Assembly: GCA_016872515.1 (NCBI GenBank)
Contig: VGZR01000006.1
Coordinates: forward strand, 1-64,000
Reading direction: 5' to 3'
Source of the DNA: SAR202 cluster bacterium
GTDB lineage: Bacteria; Chloroflexota; Dehalococcoidia; Lucifugimonadales; VGZR01
Length of the DNA stretch: 64,000 nucleotides
Part shown: one piece after another, positions 6,893 to 15,252 of the stretch
Position numbering within the stretch: position 1 is the first letter of the stretch
How the letters are laid out: the number at the start of each line of letters is the position of its first letter
Made by a program: the position numbers and the translations under genes
The notes under the pieces: generated by a model
The model's database searches: none
What the model saw: only the letters and a program-made list of their open reading frames with translations
What the model was told of the DNA's origin: nothing

Positions 6893-9193
6893 ATGGCAAC
6901 CAAGACAGAGCACAACATCGTCCTCTCCCAGAAGGAGTTCAAGGTCGTCGGCCAGCGGCCCGTCCGCCACGACGGTGTGGACAAGGTCACAGGCCGCGCC
7001 CGCTACGGCGCCGACATCCACCTGTCCGGGATGCTCCACGGCAAAGTGTTCCGCAGCCCCCACGCCCACGCGCGCATCCGCTCCATAGACACCTCCAAGG
7101 CCGAGAAGCTCCCCGGCGTCCTTGCGGTCGTCACCGCCCGCGACCTCGCGCCGGTGGACGACAGCCTGTTCGAGCTGTACGCCGCCTACTGGGTCAGCTT
7201 CCGCTACCTCAGCAATAACGTCCTCGCCGACGGGAAGGTGCTCTACAAAGGCCACGGCGTCGCCGCCGTCGCGGCCACCAGCCCGCATGCCGCCGAGGAA
7301 GCCCTTTCCCTCATCAAGGTGGACTACGAGGTCCTGCCCCACGTGACAGACGTGGAGGAGGCCATGAAGCCGGGCGCGCCCGTCCTCCACGACCGCATCA
7401 TCGCGGCGAACCCGCGCGACCGGTCGCTGGAGGGCACTAACATCGCCCTCCACCACAAGGTCCGCCTCGGCGACGTGGACAAAGGCTTCGCCAAGGCCGA
7501 CGCCGTCGTCGAGCGCGAGTACCGCACCAAAACCGTCCATCAGGGCTACATCGAACCACAGAACGCCACCGCATGGTGGGCACCCGACGACATCCTCACC
7601 ATCTGGTGCAGCAACCAGGGCCACTTCGGCGTCCGCCACGAGACGGCCAAGCTCGTCGGGCTGCCCGAGTCGCGCGTCAAGGTCGTCCCCATGGAGATCG
7701 GCGGCGGCTTCGGCGGAAAAATCACCTGCCACCTGGAGCCCATCGCCGCCGTCCTCTCCCGCAAGGCGGGCCGTCCGGTCAAGATGACCATGTCCCGCGC
7801 AGAGGTCCTGCAGGCCACCGGCCCCACCTGCGGCGGGGTGGTCCGCGTCAAGATAGGCGCCACCAAGGACGGGCGCATCACCGCCGCAAAGGCGTACCTC
7901 GCCTTTGACGCAGGCGCCTATCCCGGCTCCTACGTGGACAACGCCGCCAACTGTATGTTTGCCCCTTACGACATCGAGAACATGTGGATAGACGGCTACG
8001 ACGTCCTCGACAACAAGCCCAAGACCGGGGCTTACCGCGCCCCCGGCACGCCCAACGGCGCCCTCGGCACCGAGACCGTCGTCGAGGAACTGTGCCGCAA
8101 GCTCGGTATGGACCGCCTCGACTTCCGGCTGAAGAACGCCGCCCGCGAGGGCACCCGGAAGGCCGACGGCACCCGCAACCCCCGCATCGGCTTCATCGAG
8201 ACCCTTGAGGCCATCCGCAGTCATGCACACTACAGAGCGCCTCTGGCGGGCTCCGGCCCCAACCGGGGCCGCGGCGTCTCCTTCGGCTACAGCGGCAACG
8301 TCTCCGGCGCGGCTGTCGTGGTCGCCAGCCTTGTCTTCGATGGCAGGATCGCCCTCTCTCTGGGCTCCGTGGACATCGGCGGCACCCGAACCGGCCTCGC
8401 CCAGCAGTTCGCCGAGGTTCTGGGCATCCCCGTGGAGGAGGTCAACCCCCAGGTCGCCGACACCGATACCATCGGCTTCACCGATGTCTCCAGCGGCTCC
8501 AGCTCCGCCTTCAAGAGCGGCTGGGCCGCCTACGAGGCTGGCCAGGATATGAAGCGCCTCCTCATCGCCCGCGCGGCCCACATCTGGGGCGTTCCCGAGA
8601 ACCAGGTGGAGTTCGCCGGAGGCGCCGCCAAGCATAAGACCGACCCCGAGCTTCGCCTGACCCTCAAGGAGCTCGGCGCCTCGATGAACGAGACGGGCGG
8701 CCCCATCGTCGCCCGCGCGGCCATGAATCCCGGCGGCTGGGGCGGCTCCTACTCCGCCAACATCGTGGACGTCCAGGTGGACCCGGAGACCGGCAAGGTG
8801 GACATCCTGCGCTACACCGTATTCCAGGACGCGGGGAAGGCCATCCACCCCAGCTATGTGGAGGGCCAGATGCAGGGTGGCACGGTCCAGGGCATCGGCT
8901 GGGCGCTCTTCGAGGAGTACGTCTTCAACGACAAGGGCGAGATGCTCAACCCCAGCCTGCTCGACTACCGAACGCCCACGCCCTTGGACGTTCCCATGAT
9001 CGACACCGTCATCATCGAGGTCGCCAACCCAGGCCACCCCTACGGCGTCCGTGGCGTCGGCGAGTCCTCCATCGTCCCGCCTCTGCCCGCCATCTCCAAC
9101 GCTATCTACGACGCCATCGGCGTCCGTGTCGCCGAGGTGCCCATGTCCCCCGGGAACGTCGTCAAGGCCATCAAGGGGCAGCGCCGCTCCTGA
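6893..9193 (+). CDS. Xanthine dehydrogenase/CO dehydrogenase-type molybdopterin-binding subunit
   Basis: The 766-residue product is the large subunit of the molybdenum hydroxylase family, which hydroxylates aromatic heterocycles or aldehydes with water as oxygen donor. An a/b hammerhead domain comes first (GARYGADIHLSGMLHGKVFRS without the first residue). The Mo-binding domain includes GGGFGGKI, PGTPNGALGTE and the C-terminal GVGESSIVPPLPAI, whose Glu is the likely catalytic base. The CODH active-site loop is absent, so CO oxidation is unlikely. The start at 6893 is chosen because an earlier ATG at 6845 lies inside a TACAAT promoter box. No FeS or FAD subunit gene is nearby, so partners must be encoded elsewhere. 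Confidence 0.88.
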   Translation: MATKTEHNIVLSQKEFKVVGQRPVRHDGVDKVTGRARYGADIHLSGMLHGKVFRSPHAHARIRSIDTSKAEKLPGVLAVVTARDLAPVDDSLFELYAAYWVSFRYLSNNVLADGKVLYKGHGVAAVAATSPHAAEEALSLIKVDYEVLPHVTDVEEAMKPGAPVLHDRIIAANPRDRSLEGTNIALHHKVRLGDVDKGFAKADAVVEREYRTKTVHQGYIEPQNATAWWAPDDILTIWCSNQGHFGVRHETAKLVGLPESRVKVVPMEIGGGFGGKITCHLEPIAAVLSRKAGRPVKMTMSRAEVLQATGPTCGGVVRVKIGATKDGRITAAKAYLAFDAGAYPGSYVDNAANCMFAPYDIENMWIDGYDVLDNKPKTGAYRAPGTPNGALGTETVVEELCRKLGMDRLDFRLKNAAREGTRKADGTRNPRIGFIETLEAIRSHAHYRAPLAGSGPNRGRGVSFGYSGNVSGAAVVVASLVFDGRIALSLGSVDIGGTRTGLAQQFAEVLGIPVEEVNPQVADTDTIGFTDVSSGSSSAFKSGWAAYEAGQDMKRLLIARAAHIWGVPENQVEFAGGAAKHKTDPELRLTLKELGASMNETGGPIVARAAMNPGGWGGSYSANIVDVQVDPETGKVDILRYTVFQDAGKAIHPSYVEGQMQGGTVQGIGWALFEEYVFNDKGEMLNPSLLDYRTPTPLDVPMIDTVIIEVANPGHPYGVRGVGESSIVPPLPAISNAIYDAIGVRVAEVPMSPGNVVKAIKGQRRS

Positions 9194-9234
9194 CCAGCTT
9201 GCAGAATCGCCCTTCAGGACGCACCAAAAGGCTC

Positions 9235-9263
9235 TGGATAGCTGGGCCTTCCGCTGCTACAAT
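9235..9263 (+). promoter_or_regulatory. Promoter of the ABC export operon
   Basis: TGGATA (9235-9240) is followed after exactly 17 nt by TACAAT (9258-9263). This gives a leader of about 75 nt before the ATPase gene at 9346. Confidence 0.5.
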
Positions 9264-9345
9264 GCATCGTTCGGAAGCGGCTTCGCTAACCTCTCGGGGC
9301 AGCAAACCGTTTATCACCATCGGGCGTAGCTTTCTCTAGCAGGCC

Positions 9346-10374
9346 ATGACCACGACTGAAACACAGCAGGCAACTCAGGACACCGACGGGCTGGCGATAG
9401 AAGTACAGAACGTCACCAAACTCTTCGGCGAGCGCCGCGCCGTGGACGACGTCACCTTCCGCATCCGCAAGGGCGAGATTGTCGGCTTCCTCGGCCCCAA
9501 CGGCTCCGGGAAGACGACCACTATGCGGATGCTCACCTCCTACTACAGCCCCGACGTCGGGCGCATCAAGATTAAGGGCATAGACACGCAGGAGAAGGAC
9601 ATCACCACCCGCGAGTTCATCGGCTACCTGCCCGAGAACAACCCCCTCTACGGCGACCTTCTCGTCAAGGAGTACCTCGACTTCGTCGCCGACGTGCGCG
9701 GCCTCAAAGGGGCCAGGCGCCGCGAGAATATCGCCTCGACGGTGGACGAAGCCGGCCTCCAGGAGTACTACTACCGGCCTGTCAGCACGCTCTCCAAAGG
9801 CTACCGCCAGCGCACCGGCCTCGCCGGCGCCATCCTTCACCGGCCCGACATCCTCATAATGGACGAGCCCACCGAGGGCCTCGACCCCAACCAGCGCGTC
9901 ACCATCCGCGAACTCATCCGCAACCTCGGCCGCGACCGCACCATCATGCTCAGCACCCATGTCCTCCAGGAGATCGAGGGCACCTGTGACCGCCTCCTCG
10001 TCATCAACAAGGGCAAGCTCATCGCCGACGACCCGGTGAAGGAGATCTCCAAGCGCGTTAAGGGCGCCCGCGCCATCCACGTCGAGGTCCAAGGGAAGGA
10101 CGTCGAGGCCGCTCTTGCCAAGCTGGACGGCGTCGCCGCCGTCCATGCCCAGCCTTCGCCGGAGGGCAGGCTCCGCTTCATCCTCGACTACTCCGGCGAC
10201 GCCGACCCGCGGCCCCAGGTGTTCCAGCTCGCCAAGAAGCGCGATTGGGTGCTCTGGGAGCTCCACGAGGTCGAGGCCCGTCTCCAGGACATCTTCCACG
10301 CCCTTACCGTCGAGCAGCAGGCTCCCAAGCCGGAAACGCACGGCCCTTCGAAGTCATCGGAGGACAAGCAGTAG
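9346..10374 (+). CDS. ABC transporter ATP-binding protein (GldA-like)
   Basis: The 342-residue ATPase has Walker A GPNGSGKTTT at residues 50-59, a signature LSKGYRQR near 148 and Walker B ILIMDEP near 166, followed by STHVLQE. After the nucleotide-binding domain is a C-terminal extension typical of ABC-2/GldA ATPases. It powers the fused permease encoded 3 bases downstream. Complexes of this type (GldA-GldF-GldG) are linked to gliding in Bacteroidetes. Elsewhere they are widespread exporters of unknown substrate, so gliding should not be inferred. The Walker and signature motifs are intact. Confidence 0.9.
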   Translation: MTTTETQQATQDTDGLAIEVQNVTKLFGERRAVDDVTFRIRKGEIVGFLGPNGSGKTTTMRMLTSYYSPDVGRIKIKGIDTQEKDITTREFIGYLPENNPLYGDLLVKEYLDFVADVRGLKGARRRENIASTVDEAGLQEYYYRPVSTLSKGYRQRTGLAGAILHRPDILIMDEPTEGLDPNQRVTIRELIRNLGRDRTIMLSTHVLQEIEGTCDRLLVINKGKLIADDPVKEISKRVKGARAIHVEVQGKDVEAALAKLDGVAAVHAQPSPEGRLRFILDYSGDADPRPQVFQLAKKRDWVLWELHEVEARLQDIFHALTVEQQAPKPETHGPSKSSEDKQ

Positions 10375-10377
10375 GGC

Positions 10378-12654
10378 ATGCGCACCTACCTCGCCCTCAT
10401 CCGCAAAGACCTCAAGGCGTACTTCGACCAGCCCACCGGCTACGTTCTGCTCATCCTCTTCGTCGGCATCCTCTCCTACACCTTCTTCCGCGGAGCCTTT
10501 TTCGTCAGGGGAGCATTCGTCACCGATGAGGCGTCCCTGCGCCCCCTCTTCGACATCCTGCCCTTCGTCCTCATGATCGTCGTGCCCGCCGCGTGCATGA
10601 GGCTGTTCGCCGAGGAGCTGCGCGACGGCACTCTCGAGCTCCTGCTGACCCACCCCATCAGGACATGGACCGTCCTGTTCGCCAAGTTCATCGCAGGCCT
10701 CGCCTTCGTCACGGTCGCAATCCTCCTCACCGTAGGCATCCCCCTGTTCCTGCAGTTCGGCGGCAACCTCGACGCCGGCGGCATCGTCGCTCAGTACATC
10801 GGCGCCATCCTCCTCGCCGCATCGTTCGTCGCCATCGGCATGTTCACCTCCGCCATGACCCGGAACCAGATCGTCGTCTTCATCCTGGCCCTGTTCATCA
10901 ACGTCGTCCTCATCCTCATCGGCCTGTCGGGTAACCTGGCCCTCCCGTCCTCCGTCGCCGTGCTCCTACAGGACATCAGCCCGCTCAGCCACTACGCCAA
11001 CATCGCCCGCGGCGTCATTGACCTGCGGGACTTCCTCTACTTCGCCGCCCTCATCTCGACCTTCCTCTGCGGCACTTACCTCCTCGTCCGGGGGCGCACC
11101 CTCAGCCACCACACGGCCTTGTACCGCAACCTTCGGCTCGGCGTCCTCGGCTTCCTCATCGCCAGCATCCTCGTCGGCTGGTTCGGCAACGATATCGGCG
11201 GGCGCTGGGACCTCACCGAGGACAAGCGCTACACCCTCAGCCCTGCCACCCTGGACATCCTGGACGGCCTTGACGACCTGCTCGTCATCAACCTCTATAT
11301 GTCGAAAGACCCGCCCGTCCAGATCGCTACCGTCACCGACGACGTCGAAGCCTTCCTCGCCGACCTAGACTCCAAGTCCGACTTGATACGCCTCGTGCGG
11401 CGCTTCCCCGGCGCCGACCCCTCGAAGGACGAACTTGCCGCGGAGGCCCAGTTGGCCGGCGTACAGCCCCAGCAATTCAATATCCAGACCGAAGACGAAC
11501 TCCAGGTCAAGACCGGCTGGCTTGGCATCACCCTCTCCTACACCAACCAGCGACGCGCCATAGAGTTCGTGGACACCGTGGACGGCTTGGAGTACCGCGT
11601 CGCCGCGCTTACCAGCAGCATGGTCCGCGAGGAGCGCACGACGGTCGGCTTCCTCACCGGCCACGGCGAGCATGATAGGAACAGCGAGATGCTCTTCGTC
11701 ACCGGCCAGCTCCGCGAACAGTATGAACTGGTGGACGTCTCCGCCGACCCGACCGGCCTCCTCGACCTCACTGGCATCGAGATCCTCATCGTCCCAGGCG
11801 GCATCCAACCCCTTTCAGCTCCCGAGCTGGACGCCCTCGACGACTTCTTCGCCCGGGGCGGCAAGGCCATGTTCCTGGTGGACACCACCCAAGTGGACAT
11901 CACAACCTTCAGTCTGGGCGCCACCCAGACCAACCTGCCGCTGTGGCTCAACCGCTACGGCATCTTCGTTCACGACAACGTCGTCCTGGACCTGGGCTCC
12001 AACCAGCAGCTCTCTTTCAGCGCCGGTGGCGGGAGCGTCCTCCTCCCCTACCCCTACTGGCCCAAGGTGCCGGTCGCGCAGAGCGCCACGCACCGCAGGA
12101 TCTCCGGCTCCGTCCAGTCGGTCGTGCTGCCCTGGCCCGCCTCTGTCGAGTTGAGCCAGGAGACGGAGGCACAGCTAGGAGTGGACCGTCACATCGAGCT
12201 GATGAGAACCTCGCCCACAGGCGCCCTCCGGTTCGACTATGGCGACGTCAGCCCCAAACGCGAGACCGCCGAATACGCCGTCGAGCGAGGCGACCTAGGG
12301 GACCAGCTCATGGCCGCCGCAGCCGAGGGCACGGGCACCGCAAGCGGCGCTGCCTGGCGCATCATCGTCGTCGGCGACTCCGATTGGATTACAGACGCTG
12401 CCATTCAGTTCAGCGAGTCCAACATCGCCCTCAGCCTCAACTGGATAGACTGGCTCGCCCAGGACGAGTCTCTCGCACCCATCCGCTCGAAGGTCATCGC
12501 CCAACGGCCGCTCAGGTACGAGAGCCAGGGCCTCAAAGACCTCACGCAGTACGCCAACATGGTCGGCGTCCCTCTCCTCATCGTCCTCTTCGGCGGCTGG
12601 CGCTTCTTCATCCGCCGCAAGACCGGCATGCGGGTGTACAAACGTGAACAGTAG
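10378..12654 (+). CDS. Fused ABC-2 permease and GldG-like periplasmic protein
   Basis: The 758-residue product joins two proteins that are usually separate. Residues 1 to about 240 are an ABC-2/GldF-type permease with six hydrophobic segments and the motif EELRDGTLELLLTHPI. After a further membrane segment near residue 265, residues about 275-710 match the GldG/DUF4350-like auxiliary protein (RYTLSPATLDIL, then GFLTGHGEHD and a FFARGGKAMFLVD segment). A final membrane helix near 735 closes the protein. It overlaps the DUF4340 gene by 11 bases and follows the ATPase by 3, so the three genes form an operon. Such fusions are known in Chloroflexota and other phyla. Confidence 0.85.
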   Translation: MRTYLALIRKDLKAYFDQPTGYVLLILFVGILSYTFFRGAFFVRGAFVTDEASLRPLFDILPFVLMIVVPAACMRLFAEELRDGTLELLLTHPIRTWTVLFAKFIAGLAFVTVAILLTVGIPLFLQFGGNLDAGGIVAQYIGAILLAASFVAIGMFTSAMTRNQIVVFILALFINVVLILIGLSGNLALPSSVAVLLQDISPLSHYANIARGVIDLRDFLYFAALISTFLCGTYLLVRGRTLSHHTALYRNLRLGVLGFLIASILVGWFGNDIGGRWDLTEDKRYTLSPATLDILDGLDDLLVINLYMSKDPPVQIATVTDDVEAFLADLDSKSDLIRLVRRFPGADPSKDELAAEAQLAGVQPQQFNIQTEDELQVKTGWLGITLSYTNQRRAIEFVDTVDGLEYRVAALTSSMVREERTTVGFLTGHGEHDRNSEMLFVTGQLREQYELVDVSADPTGLLDLTGIEILIVPGGIQPLSAPELDALDDFFARGGKAMFLVDTTQVDITTFSLGATQTNLPLWLNRYGIFVHDNVVLDLGSNQQLSFSAGGGSVLLPYPYWPKVPVAQSATHRRISGSVQSVVLPWPASVELSQETEAQLGVDRHIELMRTSPTGALRFDYGDVSPKRETAEYAVERGDLGDQLMAAAAEGTGTASGAAWRIIVVGDSDWITDAAIQFSESNIALSLNWIDWLAQDESLAPIRSKVIAQRPLRYESQGLKDLTQYANMVGVPLLIVLFGGWRFFIRRKTGMRVYKREQ

Positions 12655-13603
12655 GCAGGTAGGTTACGTCCTCATCGCCCTTATCGCCCTCGGCATAGCC
12701 GTGGCCGTCTTCAAGCTGGTGAGCGCGGGAACCGCCGACTCGTCCCTTTCCGGCCTACTTCCCATCGCACCCGACGTCGTGGACCAGGTCGTGCTCAAGT
12801 CCAAGGACAGCGAGGTCAGCCTCAAACGGGTCGGCGAGTCCGCCGACGTATGGCGCGTGGGCCAGCTCAACATAGACCAGGCCCGCTTCCAGGAGTTCTG
12901 GAACACCGTCAAGAAGTTCGACGGCGCGCAGCTCGTCGCTCAGAACAGCGCCAGCCACCTTCGTATGGGCGTGGACGCCGAGAACGGCACCGAGGTGCAG
13001 TTCCTTCTCGGCAACTCTGTTCAAGAGCGCTTCATCGTCGGCATCGGCTCCCAGACCGTCGCCCTCTGCTACCTCCGCCGTGAGGACCGCGACAACGTCT
13101 ATGCCGTCCCCTGCCGCTTCTCCGACCTGTTCGCTTCGGACCCCGACTCCTGGCGCGACCCCACCATCGTCACGATGCCCTTGGAGGTCCTCGGCTCCTT
13201 CACCCTCCGCTACCCGCGCCAGACCCCGGAAGAGGTCATGTCCGTCTCCATCTCCGAGTCGGCCCCCTTCTTCCACCTCCAGACCGACGGAGGCCCCATC
13301 CAGGCCAACACCCAGGCGACAGCTGCTATCCTCGGTGCGGTCCAGACCCTCCGCGCCACCGGCTTTGCCAGCGAAGCGGAGTCCGCCCGCCTCAACTTCG
13401 ACATCCCCGACGCCTCCTTGCTCCTCGAGCCCAAGAAGGGCCTCAACGCCGCCACGCAGCGCATCGTCTTCCTCGAGCGCGACGAGGAGTCCTACTGGGT
13501 CAGGAACACCTCCAGCGCGACCGTGTACATCGTCGGCCGCCAGGTCGTCGAGACCATCCTCCTCCACACCGCCGATCTCCTCGTCCCGGACGAAGGCGGG
13601 TAA
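12644..13603 (+). CDS. DUF4340 membrane-anchored protein
   Basis: The 319-residue product begins with a GTG inside the end of the permease gene and has one N-terminal membrane helix (VLIALIALGIAVAVFKLV). The rest is an exported beta-rich domain in repeated DUF4340-like blocks (VVLKSKDSEVSLKR, VWRVGQLNIDQ, DNVYAVP). DUF4340 proteins regularly accompany GldF/GldG-type transporters, as here. The biochemical role is unknown. It probably forms the outer accessory part of the complex. A perfect palindrome 40 bases after the stop may end the operon. Confidence 0.82.
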   Translation: MNSRQVGYVLIALIALGIAVAVFKLVSAGTADSSLSGLLPIAPDVVDQVVLKSKDSEVSLKRVGESADVWRVGQLNIDQARFQEFWNTVKKFDGAQLVAQNSASHLRMGVDAENGTEVQFLLGNSVQERFIVGIGSQTVALCYLRREDRDNVYAVPCRFSDLFASDPDSWRDPTIVTMPLEVLGSFTLRYPRQTPEEVMSVSISESAPFFHLQTDGGPIQANTQATAAILGAVQTLRATGFASEAESARLNFDIPDASLLLEPKKGLNAATQRIVFLERDEESYWVRNTSSATVYIVGRQVVETILLHTADLLVPDEGG

Positions 13604-13640
13604 GAGGGCCGCCACCTGGGGGTGAGCATTCAGGAAACAC

Positions 13641-13668
13641 GTAGGGGCGGCCAGTTGGCCGCCCCTAC
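13641..13668. repeat. Perfect 28-nt palindrome GTAGGGGCG...CGCCCCTAC
   Basis: Two 13-nt arms (GTAGGGGCGGCCA and its complement) surround the dinucleotide GT. It sits between converging genes. It has the same arm ends and the same GT centre as 25775-25802, so it belongs to a dispersed family and may also act as a terminator. Confidence 0.75.
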
Positions 13669-13693
13669 AAGTATGCCAACCTTGTTCTAAGTT

Positions 13694-14677
13694 CTAGTGC
13701 GCTTGGGCGTAGTGCGCCGCCAAGGCGTCGGCCCCGAAGTCGGCCTCGGTGTCCCGCCACACCGAGTGGATGTGGTTCGCCATGTCCTGCGTGTTGTCGT
13801 ACTCGGCGAAGAACGACGGCCCGTGGATGCGGTAGTAATGCGGCTGCCGTCGGTGCTCGCTGCCAGCCCACGCGAAGTGCAGCCGCTCGAACCCGTCCCG
13901 CTCCACCTTTCGCAGCGCCGCGTCCGCAAGTCCCTTCGCCGCCCGGCCGGCGTAGTTCTTCACCAGCGCCGCCAGCGTCTCCCGCTGGCCCGCCGACATC
14001 GCCCACGCGGGCAACCCAGCAGGCTCCGCGATCTCCACACGACGGCTGGCCCGCGTGAACAAATCGCGCGGCGCCGCCGGATAGATGACCGCCCGCGCCC
14101 GCCGTGCGGCGTCCAAGCCGAGCAGCAGATTCCGGGCCAGGTCCTCCTCGTCCCGCAGAATGCGCTGCCCCCTATGCGGCCCGTGCAGCACCTCGGCTGG
14201 GTTCGACCCCAGGAACAGGGGTGTCGTCAAGACCACCTCGCCGCGAACGACCACCGTGAAGTTCAACGATACGTGGTGACCATCCACACGCCAGCCCCAG
14301 GGCTTGTCTCTGCCCGGCGTTCCGAATACAGTGAAGTAGTACAGCCCAGGGTCACGCCGGTACATGAGTGTCCCGCTCTTCTGCTCGATGCTCTTCAGGA
14401 TGCTCTCCAATTCGAAGATGGCGTTGGCCTGCCGCAGCCCGCGCTCGCTCATGGCGGACGCCATCAGCGCCTCCGACGCCACCAACTGCGCCTCGCTCAT
14501 CTCCCCGCGCGGCAGACCCTTGCGCGCCTTCGGCACGTAGTGCCAGTTCCACCGCTCGCTGTCCTCGAACGCGAAGGTTGCTTTCGCCCGCTGCTCCGGC
14601 GTCAGCGACGCCAGGAACGCCTGCGCCGCCTCCGCCATCGCCTTCGCATCCGCCTTTATCCTTGTGGTCGTCGCCAT
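13694..14677 (-). CDS. DUF3500 family protein
   Basis: The 327-residue product matches the pattern of the DUF3500 family from start to end: FLASLTPEQRAKATF near residue 22, ERWNWHYVPKARKGLP near 41, the central WGWRVDGHHVSLNFT, LFLGSNPAEV, and C-terminal F-A-W-A-G-S-E followed by YRIHGPSFFAEYDNTQ. No signal peptide is seen. The function of the family is not established. The conserved His-His and Glu residues hint at an enzyme. The gene stands alone on the minus strand, facing the ABC operon. Confidence 0.82.
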   Translation of the reverse strand: MATTTRIKADAKAMAEAAQAFLASLTPEQRAKATFAFEDSERWNWHYVPKARKGLPRGEMSEAQLVASEALMASAMSERGLRQANAIFELESILKSIEQKSGTLMYRRDPGLYYFTVFGTPGRDKPWGWRVDGHHVSLNFTVVVRGEVVLTTPLFLGSNPAEVLHGPHRGQRILRDEEDLARNLLLGLDAARRARAVIYPAAPRDLFTRASRRVEIAEPAGLPAWAMSAGQRETLAALVKNYAGRAAKGLADAALRKVERDGFERLHFAWAGSEHRRQPHYYRIHGPSFFAEYDNTQDMANHIHSVWRDTEADFGADALAAHYAQAH

Positions 14678-14767
14678 CTCTCGAACCCTAGGCTCTATGT
14701 TAAATCTCAGGAGCGTGCTGCCTGTCCGAGTACCTCAACCGTTACCTGCGGACGTTTTCTGGAGAAG

Positions 14768-14932
14768 TCAAAAGTGCCGGGAGGCATCCAACACCTCGAT
14801 CCCAACTATTTCCTCATTTGGGCCTAGGTCTATCGCCACGTCTTCATTGATCCGCACAGTGGTTACTTCGGTGGGCCCTGCCTTGAAGCTGATGTAGGCG
14901 GCGTCAACTTAGGGGTCATAGCTAATCTTCAT
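14768..14932 (-). pseudogene. DUF2283 protein relic with in-frame TAA
   Basis: The minus-strand frame reads MKISYDP, then TAA at 14909-14911, then VDAAYISFKAGPTEV and VAIDLGPNEEIVGIEVLDAS. This matches DUF2283 over its whole short length (about 54 residues), with the TAA where an acidic residue normally stands. Its ATG overlaps the stop of the upstream DUF4258 relic (ATGA), the usual arrangement of this toxin-antitoxin-like pair. Base composition is AT-richer than the flanks, suggesting acquired DNA. It is probably dead. Confidence 0.7.
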
Positions 14933-15195
14933 GACTCGCCTCCAAGATAGAACACAAACACCGTTATGACCACTAGGCGTTCAGCCTCCTCTTTCACAAT
15001 GGGCATCACTTGTTTGGTCCCGTAATATCGGTGTTTCCATTCTCACTCAAATCCGAAGTTCTTGCGAAAAGCCTACCTGCCTTGCCTGGCAGGTAGCTGT
15101 TTTCCACTGGCGATGGCAGCTTCTACGTCGTCTCTTGACGCGCCACGGTCGGACATTTGCTGCAGCGCATGGCGGCTAAAGTAAACGGGTTTCAC
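14929..15195 (-). pseudogene. DUF4258 protein relic with two in-frame stops
   Basis: From a GTG at 15195 the frame reads MKPVYFSRHALQQMSDRGAS and continues DDVEAAIASGKQLP, the classic start of DUF4258 toxin-like proteins. A TAG stands at 15073-15075 (codon 41) and a TGA at 15043-15045 (codon 51). The frame continues to a family-like end, ERLVVITVFVFYL. Length (89 codons) and the downstream DUF2283 partner fit the family. Both genes of the pair carry stops, so sequencing error is a less likely cause than decay. Confidence 0.68.
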
Positions 15196-15252
15196 CGAAT
15201 GGTCTCCTTCGCGGCCCCGCGTTCCGGCAGGGTCCTGTGGATCCCCCGTTCG

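Noticed and set aside
6809-9037. Long minus-strand open frame opposite the molybdenum hydroxylase
   Set aside because: It mirrors a clearly real gene in GC-rich DNA. The translation is low-complexity (Gly, Val, Asp, His) with no family pattern.
6893-9193. Form I CO dehydrogenase large subunit (CoxL)
   Set aside because: The characteristic CoxL active-site loop with its Cys is not seen, and there are no coxM or coxS genes beside it.
9346-12654. Gliding motility system
   Set aside because: GldA/F/G-like transporters occur in many non-gliding bacteria. No other gliding gene is visible.
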